Assembly (NCBI GenBank): GCA_002434335.1
Contig: DJJW01000024.1
Span: 209,752-269,785 of the forward strand
Source: Lachnoclostridium sp. UBA6558
GTDB lineage: Bacteria; Bacillota; Clostridia; Lachnospirales; Lachnospiraceae
DNA: 60,034 bases
Direction of reading: 5' to 3'
How positions within the stretch are numbered: the stretch's first letter is position 1; every line of letters starts with the position of its first letter. The notes beneath the pieces are model-generated. The model had not been told where the DNA came from. It saw only the letters and a list, made by a program, of their open reading frames with translations, and made no database searches. Positions 8,331 to 17,281 of this stretch are shown here, piece by piece. The position numbers were made by a program, and so were the translations under genes.

Positions 8331-10775
8331 TTATTTTTTGGAAATTTTGATTTCTTTGTCGATTAATTCAACAGAAGCTGAATCTCCGCTCTTAATCTTA
8401 CCTTCCAATATTTCTTCTGCAAGCTTATCTTCAATATTCGTCTGGATAGCTCTTCTTAAAGGTCTTGCACCATAATTCTGATCAAAGCCTGTTTCAGCAA
8501 TATGAGTGGTCACTTCTTCTCCTATTTCAAGGTTAATGCTCATCTGCTGTTTTGCTCTCTTTGTAATGGTGGCAAGCATGATACCTACAATGCTCTTGAT
8601 ATCCTCTTTGGAAAGAGAGTGGAATACGATCATTTCATCAATTCTGTTTATGAATTCCGGTTTGAAGATACGTTTAACTTCCTCCAGTACCCCTTCACGC
8701 ATCTTTTTGTAATCTTCCTTTTCATCACTGACAGAGGCGAAACCAAGTTTTTTGGGAGAGATAATATTCTGGGCGCCTGCATTGGAGGTCATTATGATAA
8801 TTGTATTCTTAAAGCTTACTTTTCTTCCCTGGGCATCGGTTATATGACCGTCATCCAATACCTGTAAAAGGATATTAAATACATCGGGATGGGCTTTTTC
8901 CACCTCATCAAAAAGAATGACGGAATAAGGATTCTGCCTTACCTTTTCACTTAACTGACCACCTTCATCGTAACCAACATATCCCGGAGGAGAACCGATA
9001 AGTTTAGAGACACTATGTTTATCCATGTATTCCGCCATATCTACTCTTATCATGGAATTTTCACTGCCAAACATAGCTTCTGCCAGGGCTTTTGAAAGCT
9101 CTGTCTTACCTACACCGGTTGGTCCAAGGAATAAGAAGGAGCCGATAGGTCTTCCCGGATCCTTTAAGCCGACCCTGCCTCTTCGGATTGCCTTGGATAC
9201 TGCTGACACTGCATCTTCCTGCCCAATTACTCTTTCGTGAAGAATCTTCTCTAAATTCCTTAAACGTTCGGATTCTTCTTCCGCAAGCTTTCTAACGGGA
9301 ATCTTAGTCCAGCTTGAGATGATATCTGCTATTTCATTTTCACCTACGATTAAGAGATTATCCTGCTTTTCCTTTTCGGTTTTCACCTGTAAAGCATTTA
9401 GATTAAGAGTTATCTCTTCCTGCTGTCTCTTTAAATCTCCGGCTTTCTCATATTCCTCGTTTTTGATTGCCTGTTCTTTTTGTTCTTCCAGTGTCTGAAT
9501 CTGAGTTTCCAGCTCTTTTACCTCAGGGGAAGTAATATAAGTGCTGAGTCTTACTTTGGAGGCTGCTTCATCCATTAAATCAATGGCTTTATCAGGTAAA
9601 TAACGGTCATTAATATATCGGCTGGACATCTTAACAGCCGCTTCTAATGCTTCATCGGTAATCTTAACCTTATGATGTGCTTCGTAGCTGTCTCTTAAGC
9701 CCTTTAATATAAGGATAGCTTCCTCTTCCGAAGGCTCTTCTACCACAACGGGCTGGAATCTTCTCTCCAGTGCGGCATCTTTTTCGATATATTTACGGTA
9801 CTCTTCTCTGGTGGTGGCACCAATTAACTGCAGTTCACCTCTTGCCAGGGAGGGTTTTAATATATTAGAGGCGTCAATGGCACCTTCTGCTCCGCCTGCT
9901 CCGATTATTGTATGAATCTCATCGATAAACAACAGTACATTGCCGTCACCCATTACTTCACTGATAACCTTCTTTATTCTTTCCTCGAATTCACCTCTGT
10001 ATTTAGAGCCTGCAACCATTCCGGACAGATCCAGGGTAAGTACCCGCTTATCCTTAATTACTTCCGGAATATTACCCTCAACGATTTTTCTGGCAAGTCC
10101 TTCCGCAATGGCGGTCTTTCCAACACCAGGTTCACCTACCAGGCAGGGATTATTCTTGGTACGTCTGCTCAATATCTGAATAACTCTCTGGATTTCAGAT
10201 TCTCTTCCGATTACAGGGTCTAATTTCCCTTCTCTTGCATATTCCGTTAAATCCCTGCTGTACTGATCCAGAGTAGGGGTATTGGATTTTGCTTTCGCCT
10301 TGCTTTTATTCGCAGAGTATTCATTCTTGGCAGTATTCATATCTGCTCCGATAGCAGTTAACAGATCCACATATAATTTCTGCAGATTAATACCAAGTGT
10401 ATTTAATAATCTTACAGCTATACAATCAGATTCTTTGATAAGTGCGATCAGAATATGTTCAGTTCCTACGGACTGGCTCTTTAACCTTACTGCTTCTTTA
10501 AAGCTCTGATCAAGTATCCTCTTTGATCTTGGGGTAAAGCCGTCAACTTCAACTGCTTCCATGGTTGAACTGGGAGCAATCAGCTGATTTACCAGCTCCA
10601 ATACCTTATTTACTTCCACTCCGTTTTTCTCCAGAACTCTTGCTGCCACACCATCGGATTGTAGCAAACCAATGAGAAGGTGTTCTGTGCCTACATAGTT
10701 ATGGGATAATTTATAAGCAACTTCTGTGGCATTATTAATAGCACGTTTTGCTTCTTCGGTATATCTCTCATTCAT
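8331..10775 (-). CDS. clpC: Clp protease ATP-binding subunit ClpC
   Basis: 814 residues, the usual ClpC length. Order: double Clp-N repeats (1-145), AAA domain 1 with Walker A GEPGVGKT near 214, a UVR-containing middle domain (about 420-455, EEQKEQAIKNEEYEKAGDL), AAA domain 2 with GPTGVGKTEL and PPGYVG, and the C-terminal ClpB-D2 small domain. ClpC unfolds proteins for ClpP; in Firmicutes its substrates can be marked by McsB arginine phosphorylation. mcsA and mcsB lie upstream in the same orientation, but a 289-bp gap with a terminator-like hairpin and a giant inverted repeat separates them, so clpC may also have its own promoter. Ribosome site AGGTG precedes the ATG. Confidence 0.97.
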   Translation of the reverse strand: MNERYTEEAKRAINNATEVAYKLSHNYVGTEHLLIGLLQSDGVAARVLEKNGVEVNKVLELVNQLIAPSSTMEAVEVDGFTPRSKRILDQSFKEAVRLKSQSVGTEHILIALIKESDCIAVRLLNTLGINLQKLYVDLLTAIGADMNTAKNEYSANKSKAKAKSNTPTLDQYSRDLTEYAREGKLDPVIGRESEIQRVIQILSRRTKNNPCLVGEPGVGKTAIAEGLARKIVEGNIPEVIKDKRVLTLDLSGMVAGSKYRGEFEERIKKVISEVMGDGNVLLFIDEIHTIIGAGGAEGAIDASNILKPSLARGELQLIGATTREEYRKYIEKDAALERRFQPVVVEEPSEEEAILILKGLRDSYEAHHKVKITDEALEAAVKMSSRYINDRYLPDKAIDLMDEAASKVRLSTYITSPEVKELETQIQTLEEQKEQAIKNEEYEKAGDLKRQQEEITLNLNALQVKTEKEKQDNLLIVGENEIADIISSWTKIPVRKLAEEESERLRNLEKILHERVIGQEDAVSAVSKAIRRGRVGLKDPGRPIGSFLFLGPTGVGKTELSKALAEAMFGSENSMIRVDMAEYMDKHSVSKLIGSPPGYVGYDEGGQLSEKVRQNPYSVILFDEVEKAHPDVFNILLQVLDDGHITDAQGRKVSFKNTIIIMTSNAGAQNIISPKKLGFASVSDEKEDYKKMREGVLEEVKRIFKPEFINRIDEMIVFHSLSKEDIKSIVGIMLATITKRAKQQMSINLEIGEEVTTHIAETGFDQNYGARPLRRAIQTNIEDKLAEEILEGKIKSGDSASVELIDKEIKISKK

Positions 10776-10792
10776 AGTTTACACCTGTTGCG

Positions 10793-10834
10793 CCACTGGT
10801 AAAATCAGTGGAGTAAAAGAATCTGTCAGTGGCA
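10793..10834. repeat. Overlapping inverted repeats in the clpC leader
   Basis: CCACTG (about 10793) can pair either with CAGTGG about 10 bases on or with the CAGTGGC at about 10828. The two hairpins exclude each other and lie just before the clpC start codon. The regulatory meaning is unproven. Confidence 0.35.
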
Positions 10835-10880
10835 TCCTTTCTTTTCAATTTTCTTTTACCCATTTTACGTGAAAGGTACT

Positions 10881-10980
10881 ATATAAGTTGAATATTAGTT
10901 TTTTCCTTTTCAAAGTGTAAAATGCTGCTGCAGCTATAATTTTATGCTTTGAAAAAGAAAAAACTTTACTCAGCTTATAT
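10881..10980. repeat. Long imperfect inverted repeat (about 43-bp arms) between mcsB and clpC
   Basis: The arm 10881-10923 begins ATATAAGTTGAAT and contains TTTTTTCCTTTTCAAAG. It is mirrored by 10938-10980 (CTTTGAAAAAGAAAAAACTT, ending TTATAT) with a few mismatches and one indel. The centre is GCTGCTGCAGC. Transcription through it would give a rod-like RNA. It carries no ORF and could be a MITE-like element or a processing or termination structure. Confidence 0.8.
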
Positions 10981-11006
10981 GTTCCTTCTTCCTTCTTATT
11001 CTCTTT

Positions 11007-11060
11007 AAAGAAATGCCTTCCGGATAGCCCTGGACTTCTCTGCCGGAAGGCTGTTTCTTT
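11007..11060 (-). terminator. Probable terminator after mcsB
   Basis: GCCTTCCGG/CCGGAAGGC (9 bp) extended, after a small mismatch, by AAAGAAA/TTTCTTT. It is 5 bp past the mcsB stop. The minus-strand exit side reads ATTTCTTT, a modest T tract. Confidence 0.6.
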
Positions 11061-11064
11061 ATGG

Positions 11065-12099
11065 TTAAGCCATATCCGGAAGCTTCTCTCTTACATAATC
11101 TGCTCTGAAACTGTCTCTTCTTACACTTCCGATTGTTTTATCCAGAATACACTGTAAATTCCCAGGTTGTATTTCCATCATCAACTCATGGACATTACAT
11201 TCTTCCTTTAACGTAATTAACTCCAGATCAACTCCTAACTTCACCTGTGACAATAACGTCATTGCATCCACAGAAGAGAGCTGCTTTGCATATTTTAGTA
11301 CACCAAAGGAACGATGAACCTTATCTTCAAATTCATCATAGTTATGCGTCAGGATATATTCTCTATACCTGCGTTCCTGTTTCATTACCTGTTCTACAAT
11401 ACGGTTAAGACGGTCTATGATTTCTCTCTCCGTACTGCCTAGTGTCTTCTGGTTGGATATTTGATAAAGATTGCCTACGCTTTTCGATGCTTCTCCATAG
11501 GTTCCTCTTAGAGCGATTCCATACTGGGACAGTTCTTCCGCAAGTTTTGCAATCTTGCCGGTTACAGTCAAAGCAGGTAGAAACATCATATAGGATGCAC
11601 GAAGTCCTGTTCCTACATTCGTGGGACAAGAGGTGAGATAGCCATATTTTTCATGGTAGGCATATTCGAATAATTCACTTGCGATGTCATCAGCAGCATT
11701 CGCCTCGGCGAAGGCACCCATTATATTCATACCTCCGGTAATCGACTGTATTCTTATATGGTCTTCTTCGTTTAACATAATACTGATTCTTTCATCTTCT
11801 GACAGGATAAGGCCTGTGCTCTGTTCTCTGCCTAACAAAAGAGGACTTATGATATGTCTTTCTACCATAGCTGTCTTTTCCGCATCTGATAATAAATCCA
11901 CATTACAGCTGTAATATTTCTTTGTTTCTTTCGCCTCCAGCACAGCTGTTGCTTCTTTTAACTTTTCTACCAGTTCTATTGCCTGGTTATCTGTAAGCTT
12001 AGCTGAGAATGGAAAAGACTTTAGATTCCTTGCCAATCGGACACGGCTTGAAATTACTACATCACTGTTCTTTCCGTTTTCCTTATACCACTTAGGCAT
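11065..12099 (-). CDS. mcsB: Protein-arginine kinase McsB
   Basis: 344 residues. It has the ATP:guanido phosphotransferase fold signatures: SSRVRLARNL near the N-terminus and the catalytic-loop motif SCPTNVGTGLRAS with the reactive Cys at about 158. McsB phosphorylates arginines, marking proteins for ClpCP and, in Bacillus, inactivating CtsR. The first codons overlap the end of mcsA by 8 bases, so the two are translationally coupled. The family length and all motifs are normal. Confidence 0.96.
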   Translation of the reverse strand: MPKWYKENGKNSDVVISSRVRLARNLKSFPFSAKLTDNQAIELVEKLKEATAVLEAKETKKYYSCNVDLLSDAEKTAMVERHIISPLLLGREQSTGLILSEDERISIMLNEEDHIRIQSITGGMNIMGAFAEANAADDIASELFEYAYHEKYGYLTSCPTNVGTGLRASYMMFLPALTVTGKIAKLAEELSQYGIALRGTYGEASKSVGNLYQISNQKTLGSTEREIIDRLNRIVEQVMKQERRYREYILTHNYDEFEDKVHRSFGVLKYAKQLSSVDAMTLLSQVKLGVDLELITLKEECNVHELMMEIQPGNLQCILDKTIGSVRRDSFRADYVREKLPDMA

Positions 12100-12640
12100 T
12101 GTTCATCTCCTCCTTCTTTAACTGACGGATTCGATCTCTTATTCTGGCTGCCTCCTCAAATTCTTCTTTTTCCACGGCATCCTGAAGCTTTATTGATAAT
12201 TTATCTATTTCTGAAAGTTCTTTCACCAGCTTTTCTGTCTTTGTTTCAAAGCCTTTTGGTCTCTTGCCGTTATGGGTATCAGAACCCTGAATGCTCTTAA
12301 GGCTCTTCTCAAGTACCTTCTGAAAGCTCTCATAACACTCAGCACATCCGAAACGACTTTCTTTCAAAAACTCTGAATAAGTCATTCCGCAGTTCCTGCA
12401 ACTGGGCTCCTTTTCCCCTTGCTCCGTTCCATGAAGGTTTCCGGGGGCCTGATAATTACCGAGTATGGAGGACAACAGGTTACCAAGTGTCATTTCCTTA
12501 TTAAACATTCCTGAACCCATGGAAAAAGAGGTGTATTCCAAAGCACATTCTTCGCAGAGATGTTGTTCTTTCTTCTCGCCGTTAATGATTTCCGTATAAT
12601 ATAGTTTTGCTTCGTTTTTTTTACACTTATCGCATAACAT
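12092..12640 (-). CDS. mcsA: McsA, zinc-binding activator of McsB
   Basis: 182 residues. Four CxxC pairs are visible: C3/C6 and C29/C32 at the N-terminus, then CRNC and CAEC in the middle. A C-terminal UVR helix pair (LSIKLQDAVEKEEFEEAARI) follows. This is the typical McsA layout, which activates the McsB kinase and links it to ClpC through the shared UVR module. The gene starts 32 bp after the GntR gene ends and overlaps mcsB, so the three form one operon. Confidence 0.94.
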   Translation of the reverse strand: MLCDKCKKNEAKLYYTEIINGEKKEQHLCEECALEYTSFSMGSGMFNKEMTLGNLLSSILGNYQAPGNLHGTEQGEKEPSCRNCGMTYSEFLKESRFGCAECYESFQKVLEKSLKSIQGSDTHNGKRPKGFETKTEKLVKELSEIDKLSIKLQDAVEKEEFEEAARIRDRIRQLKKEEMNNA

Positions 12641-12672
12641 AGCTACATCCTCCTGTCCGGATGTGATTTCGG

Positions 12673-13068
12673 TTACGGCTTTCCTTTCTCTTTGGGGTCG
12701 GAACTGAAATCACCAAATATTCGATCCACTATTTCGTGAACTTCTTCACAGCTGATGTTCTTGCAGGCTGCTTTGGCAAGCAGTACCCGCATTTCAAGCG
12801 CTAATTCTTCCATTGCTTTAAATTTATCGACACTTACAGCGATAACCGCCCCTTTTCTGCGATCCAGCTTAACATATCCCTGCTGTCTTAAAATAGTATA
12901 TGCTTTATTCACAGTGTGCATGTTAATGCCGATATCATCTGCCAGATCACGCACAGAGGGGAGATTATCACCGTCTCTGAACTCAGCGTTGGCTATACCA
13001 AATATAATCTGATTACATAGCTGGATGTAAAAAGCTTCATCACTATTAAAATCAATAGTCACTATCAA
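12673..13068 (-). CDS. GntR/YtrA-type repressor heading the mcsAB operon
   Basis: 131 residues from a TTG at 13068, chosen because GGGAGGTGG lies eight bases before it; an ATG seven codons upstream has no ribosome site. The N-terminal winged helix has the YtrA-subfamily sequence (LPSVRDLADDIGINMHTVNK, then YTILRQQGYVKLDRRKGA) and only a short helical tail, so there is no classical effector domain. It occupies the slot held by ctsR in Bacillus. The 31-bp palindrome directly upstream, lying over its own -10 box, makes it the likely autorepressor of the mcsAB operon. Confidence 0.9.
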   Translation of the reverse strand: MIVTIDFNSDEAFYIQLCNQIIFGIANAEFRDGDNLPSVRDLADDIGINMHTVNKAYTILRQQGYVKLDRRKGAVIAVSVDKFKAMEELALEMRVLLAKAACKNISCEEVHEIVDRIFGDFSSDPKEKGKP

Positions 13069-13094
13069 ATTAACCACCTCCCGCAACATTCGTT

Positions 13095-13125
13095 ATATTT
13101 GTTATACTGTCAGTATAACAAATAT
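13095..13125. promoter_or_regulatory. 31-bp perfect palindrome, probable GntR operator
   Basis: The half-site ATATTTGTTATACTG is exactly mirrored around base 13110. It covers the -10 hexamer of the minus-strand promoter and lies 27 bp from the GntR start codon, ideal for repression by the encoded dimer. Confidence 0.8.
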
Positions 13126-13139
13126 ATTCTAAATGTCAA
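13112..13139 (-). promoter_or_regulatory. Promoter of gntR-mcsA-mcsB
   Basis: On the minus strand TTGACA (plus-strand 13134-13139), a 16-bp spacer and TATACT (plus-strand 13112-13117). A close-to-consensus vegetative promoter with its -10 inside the palindrome. Confidence 0.75.
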
Positions 13140-13150
13140 GTAGCAACAAC

Positions 13151-14377
13151 TTAATCTTCGGAACCTTTATTTTTAAGCATAAGCTTAATTATGCCGATAG
13201 CAAGAGCACTGCAGATTCCGGTCAATACAGCTGCTGCGATACCAAGAATCATAATCTGGTTCTGATAATGCTGCGTATCTCTTGTTTCTTTATTGATAAC
13301 TAGCTTTTCCCCTTCTTTGATACTGACGGGATTGAACCTTTGTATCGTATTCTCTCTTCTGTCATATTGATAGAAACCTTTCAGTCCGTGTACATTCTCA
13401 CCATACAATAAGAGAAAACCACCGTCTATATCCTCTGTATTGGTATATACGGCTACTGATACACCATTTATAATGAGAGAGGTCTTTGTATAACCAGTGG
13501 GTATTACAACCTCTTCTTCCGGAGTCAATAGATGAAGATAGAATCCTCCTGTAAGATAAGTCTCTTCTCCTGACTTCTCAAGCTTTATCTTACCTGCCTC
13601 AGCCTCATTACTGCTTTCCGGCTTATTATTCTCTTCTTCCGTAACAGCTGCTGTCTCTTCTTTTACTACATCCAATTTATAGATATTAATCTTGCCTGAA
13701 GCAGCTTTTACATTAATTTCAACAGAATTATGCCCAGGTTTGAAATCTTTATTACCGTTTATTGTTACAGTAGCATTGCTATCTTCCGGTAATGCACTGA
13801 TTACAAGCTGGTTTGTATCTTGATCTATGGTTATGGAGTAATTATTCTCTTGTGGGTCAAAATCACCTGTGAGATTTCCGGGATTTACTTTAAGCTCCTT
13901 TAGATTCGCATTATCGGAGGCCTTATCCTCTGCCGCAACTTCAACGACTAGCTGATTGCTGGAAGCTGACATTTTATCAGCAGATTCAAAGGTGTAGATC
14001 CCGGTTTCTTCATTAAGGGCAAAGGTCGATTTACCAATTCCTACAGCCTTGAACTTTAACGCGTATTTTCTGCTGGAATCTCCTTCCTGCACTCCCATAT
14101 CCGTTATTTTAATGAGGCCTTCTCCGCCTGCTGCAACACCACCATCACTTTGAAATTCCAATATATCAGCATTATATGACAGATACCCTTCAAAATCTCC
14201 TATGAGTTCATCCGACGAAAGATTAATACTAACAATTACCGAATCACCTTTTTTGATATAGTTGTTATCTGCCTTAATATTAACACTTACCCCGGCTGCC
14301 ATACATACTTTAGCAGGGAATATTACTATCAATGCAAATAAAAATAATCCGATCACTATTTTATGTCTGTTTTTCAT
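13151..14377 (-). CDS. Cohesin-like, membrane-anchored surface protein
   Basis: 408 residues. A signal peptide (about 1-28, ending VCMAA) is followed by a cohesin-like domain (about 30-145, GDSVIVSINLSS, YLSYNADILEFQS). Next comes a cadherin-like beta-sandwich (about 158-235, LKELKVNPGNLTGDFDPQ), an acidic linker, a beta-rich region, and a C-terminal membrane helix (about 378-400) with a short basic tail. Cohesins bind dockerins in cellulosomes, but lone cohesin-like folds also occur in non-cellulosomal proteins. It starts 21 bp after the SH3-glucosaminidase gene, so the two are probably co-expressed cell-surface components. No dockerin is visible in the window. Confidence 0.75.
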   Translation of the reverse strand: MKNRHKIVIGLFLFALIVIFPAKVCMAAGVSVNIKADNNYIKKGDSVIVSINLSSDELIGDFEGYLSYNADILEFQSDGGVAAGGEGLIKITDMGVQEGDSSRKYALKFKAVGIGKSTFALNEETGIYTFESADKMSASSNQLVVEVAAEDKASDNANLKELKVNPGNLTGDFDPQENNYSITIDQDTNQLVISALPEDSNATVTINGNKDFKPGHNSVEINVKAASGKINIYKLDVVKEETAAVTEEENNKPESSNEAEAGKIKLEKSGEETYLTGGFYLHLLTPEEEVVIPTGYTKTSLIINGVSVAVYTNTEDIDGGFLLLYGENVHGLKGFYQYDRRENTIQRFNPVSIKEGEKLVINKETRDTQHYQNQIMILGIAAAVLTGICSALAIGIIKLMLKNKGSED

Positions 14378-14398
14378 AAGGATTACCTCTCTTTCGTT

Positions 14399-17047
14399 TT
14401 AAGGGGTAGCAGCTGCTTCCCTGAAAACATTGATGATATAATTTCTGGTATTGCCATTCTCTGCTGTTACAGTTATGGTAACTATATTATTGCCTGTGTT
14501 TAAAATTATGTTTCCTGTTCCCTGTACAGTAGCTTTCGTGCTTACAGCGCTGGCAGACACTTTAATAGTAGCTGCACTGTTAGGTACAATGAGGGAATAC
14601 TGCTGGTCAACTTTTAAATCAAAAGTAGGCGAAAGGCTATAACCATCCACTGCCAGGGTCTTAAGCCAGTTGTTTGGATTATAGGCTTTAACAGGCACCT
14701 GACTCACAGTCTCCGGCATGTTTAAGTATACCGGTACTGAGAACACCAATGGCATGGTACTCATGTTGCTGTAAGCTGTATAAGTTTTTGCCGCTTCAGC
14801 ATTAGGTGCTTCAATATTAGCCATATACTGATGTGAGAAAGTTGAAGTTGCAGTCATATTGAATTTCTGCAGATAAATTGTATCCTGTCCTCTTTTTATA
14901 TAAGTGCTACCAATAATATAAGAACCTCCGACAATGGCATCATAAGGGTTGTCCCAGGGAATCAGATACTGGCTGTTCAAGCTGCTGCTGGTTGTTCCGT
15001 TCTTTGCATATTTAAGGGCATTGGCTATTGCACCGCCTGCTGCAGTACTGTGATATGCACCTATGTTAAAGAAATTATAGAGGCCTTGATAACCAGAAAA
15101 GGTTCCGGATACACTATCGCTCAAGGTAGTCACGCCTGTAACAACCTCCTGTTTGGAACGGCTGGCAAGATGGTAAGGACTTACACCGGAATAAACTGCT
15201 GCATCCATAAAGCTTTCGGCGTAAGATTTTGTTACAGTTGTTCCGGAATCATTTACAAAAGAATAATTCTTATTATATAAAGGAGTATTATACAGGATGC
15301 TTTCCACTCCTACAGTATTCTGGTACTGGCTGTTAAATGCCAGAGTCTCAAATTGAAAGATTCCTTTTTCCGTAAGGAAGTTTCTTGGGTCCATATAATA
15401 TCTAAGTCCTTCTGTTGACGGTGTAACCCAGGTGGAACCGTCAAAGGGTACGAAGGTATCTGTTTCCCATTTATAAGCACCTGCGGCCAGCGATTTCCAT
15501 TCTATACTCTTTCCATTGGTGATAAGATTAACACCTAGAACACTTTCTTTTGCTATGGCTGTTTCCCAATCAATTCCTGTATGAAACGCATTGAATACCC
15601 AGGTAGGATGAGCTTGATGCAACGCACGAAGGCCTGCTTTGTAGCTCTCCGGAAATCCCTGCGCCGTTATATAATTTTCAAATTCCGTATTAGTCATTCC
15701 CGTAGATGGCGTTACTGTAGGTGTTACAGTAGTAGTTGGAGTTCCATAGTTTAAGAAATCCATAACCGTTCCATCCACATAACTGCCGGTTCCGTTAGCA
15801 ATAAAAGATGACTGAACATAACCTTTCGCTTCTTTTCCACCTTTGGTAAAGCTTACATAATACCATTGAACCGAACCCTCTGTTACTGTATTCAGTATGG
15901 AAACTTTCTCATTAATTGCCAAGGTTACCGGTACATAGGAGGTTGTGAGCAGGAAATCCTGTGTACCTTTGATATTTACATACACGTAAACGGAACCATT
16001 GTACTGTACATACCCGTCAGTTGCACCTGGTGTCGGGGTAGCAGTAGGCGTTGGTGTTACTGAAGGTGTTGTAGTGGGTTTTGGTGTTGTGGTGGGTGTT
16101 GCGGTTGGTACAGGTGTCGCCGTAGGTTTAGGTGTTGCTGTCGGTTTAGGTGTTGCTGTCGGAGTAGGTGTTGTGGTTACAGTCTTTTTCGTAAAAAGAA
16201 TCTGATTGGCAGCAATATAACCAGTATATTTCACACTGCCTTTCTTATAGGTTATCTTATACCATTTCTTTCCGTTTTTATCTGTACTTTCTGATGCTAC
16301 TGTAACAGCAGCTTTTTTTGCTACTGTTATATTACTTCCTTTGCTGTCCTTTAGATAGACAGAGCTGTCTGAGGCCAGTTTTCTTATCTTAACTGCTGCA
16401 GTTACGGTTCCGTTAACCGCCGAGGTAATTGACAATTTGACATAGTCACTGATAACATACCCTTTAATTGTTTTCTTATTCAGGGTAAAGGATATGACAT
16501 ACCATTTTTGAGAATTTTTTATAACTTCATCAGTAATTGTGACTTTTTGATTCTTACCGACTGTAGCAACCTTCTTTGCCGTAGTGCCTGCTGAACTTCT
16601 TACATTAACATTGGTGGCTGTTACTACAGCGCTGATTTTCAAAGGGACTGTTGTTGTTGTACCCGTTGAAGACTTATCAGTGGATGTGGGGGTAGGTGTT
16701 GGTGTAGCAGTCGGTTTCGTAGTGTTGGTACTTTTACTTATATAGGTTCCTAAAATATAACCTTCTGATTTAACTCCGCTGAAGGTAAAGGATATCTTAT
16801 ACCAATCACCTTGTTTTTTTACCAGGGTTACTTTTTCACCTTTTTTCAAAAAGGCATTACTGCCTTTTACTTTAACAATCGCATAGCTTGTCCCGGGACC
16901 GGAACGAACATTAAGACTGGTAGCTGTAACCGTTCCTTGACTTTCAGCCTGGACTTTTATTGTATATGTAGGTAATATCTGCAATGCAAATAAGCTTAAG
17001 CATAACATGAATACAATTATTCTATGATAATTAGTTCTTTTTTCCAT
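14399..17047 (-). CDS. Secreted multi-SH3 beta-N-acetylglucosaminidase
   Basis: 882 residues. A signal peptide is followed by bacterial SH3 domains at roughly 38-105, 140-205, 212-285 and 345-420, separated by Thr/Pro-rich linkers (TPTP and TPKPTA runs near 110-125 and 290-340). A glucosaminidase domain (about 450-720; HQAHPTWVF, DPRNFL, SRSKQEV, GLYNFFNIGAY) comes next. A cadherin-like sandwich (about 785-880) closes the protein. The enzyme should cut N-acetylglucosaminyl bonds in peptidoglycan outside the membrane. It shares the cadherin-like module with the co-transcribed downstream cohesin-like protein. Confidence 0.88.
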   Translation of the reverse strand: MEKRTNYHRIIVFMLCLSLFALQILPTYTIKVQAESQGTVTATSLNVRSGPGTSYAIVKVKGSNAFLKKGEKVTLVKKQGDWYKISFTFSGVKSEGYILGTYISKSTNTTKPTATPTPTPTSTDKSSTGTTTTVPLKISAVVTATNVNVRSSAGTTAKKVATVGKNQKVTITDEVIKNSQKWYVISFTLNKKTIKGYVISDYVKLSITSAVNGTVTAAVKIRKLASDSSVYLKDSKGSNITVAKKAAVTVASESTDKNGKKWYKITYKKGSVKYTGYIAANQILFTKKTVTTTPTPTATPKPTATPKPTATPVPTATPTTTPKPTTTPSVTPTPTATPTPGATDGYVQYNGSVYVYVNIKGTQDFLLTTSYVPVTLAINEKVSILNTVTEGSVQWYYVSFTKGGKEAKGYVQSSFIANGTGSYVDGTVMDFLNYGTPTTTVTPTVTPSTGMTNTEFENYITAQGFPESYKAGLRALHQAHPTWVFNAFHTGIDWETAIAKESVLGVNLITNGKSIEWKSLAAGAYKWETDTFVPFDGSTWVTPSTEGLRYYMDPRNFLTEKGIFQFETLAFNSQYQNTVGVESILYNTPLYNKNYSFVNDSGTTVTKSYAESFMDAAVYSGVSPYHLASRSKQEVVTGVTTLSDSVSGTFSGYQGLYNFFNIGAYHSTAAGGAIANALKYAKNGTTSSSLNSQYLIPWDNPYDAIVGGSYIIGSTYIKRGQDTIYLQKFNMTATSTFSHQYMANIEAPNAEAAKTYTAYSNMSTMPLVFSVPVYLNMPETVSQVPVKAYNPNNWLKTLAVDGYSLSPTFDLKVDQQYSLIVPNSAATIKVSASAVSTKATVQGTGNIILNTGNNIVTITVTAENGNTRNYIINVFREAAATP

Positions 17048-17216
17048 AAATCCCTTCCTCTTTCTATAAAACTGTTTTTCTTGTGTCCGGTTCTTCTTAT
17101 GTTAATCAGGAGTCATATATGAATTCCATATTATTCCTTGTCCTTCAATATTCTACAAAATACATATGGCACTTCTGTGACATTGTTGTCAGATTACTTA
17201 ATAATTTATATCGACA

Positions 17217-17256
17217 TAAAAAAGAAAAGAATGAATGTCAAAATATTCATCCTTTT
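17217..17256 (-). terminator. Terminator of the purEMND operon
   Basis: AAAAGAATGAAT (17225-17236) pairs with ATTCATCCTTTT (17245-17256), one mismatch or wobble. On the minus strand it exits into CTTTTTT. It lies 26 bp past the purD stop. Confidence 0.75.
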
Positions 17257-17281
17257 CTACTTCAATTTACTTTATATTAAC

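Noticed and set aside
15999..16205. Plus-strand Val/Gly-rich ORF
   Set aside because: Antisense of the Thr/Pro linker of the SH3-glucosaminidase.
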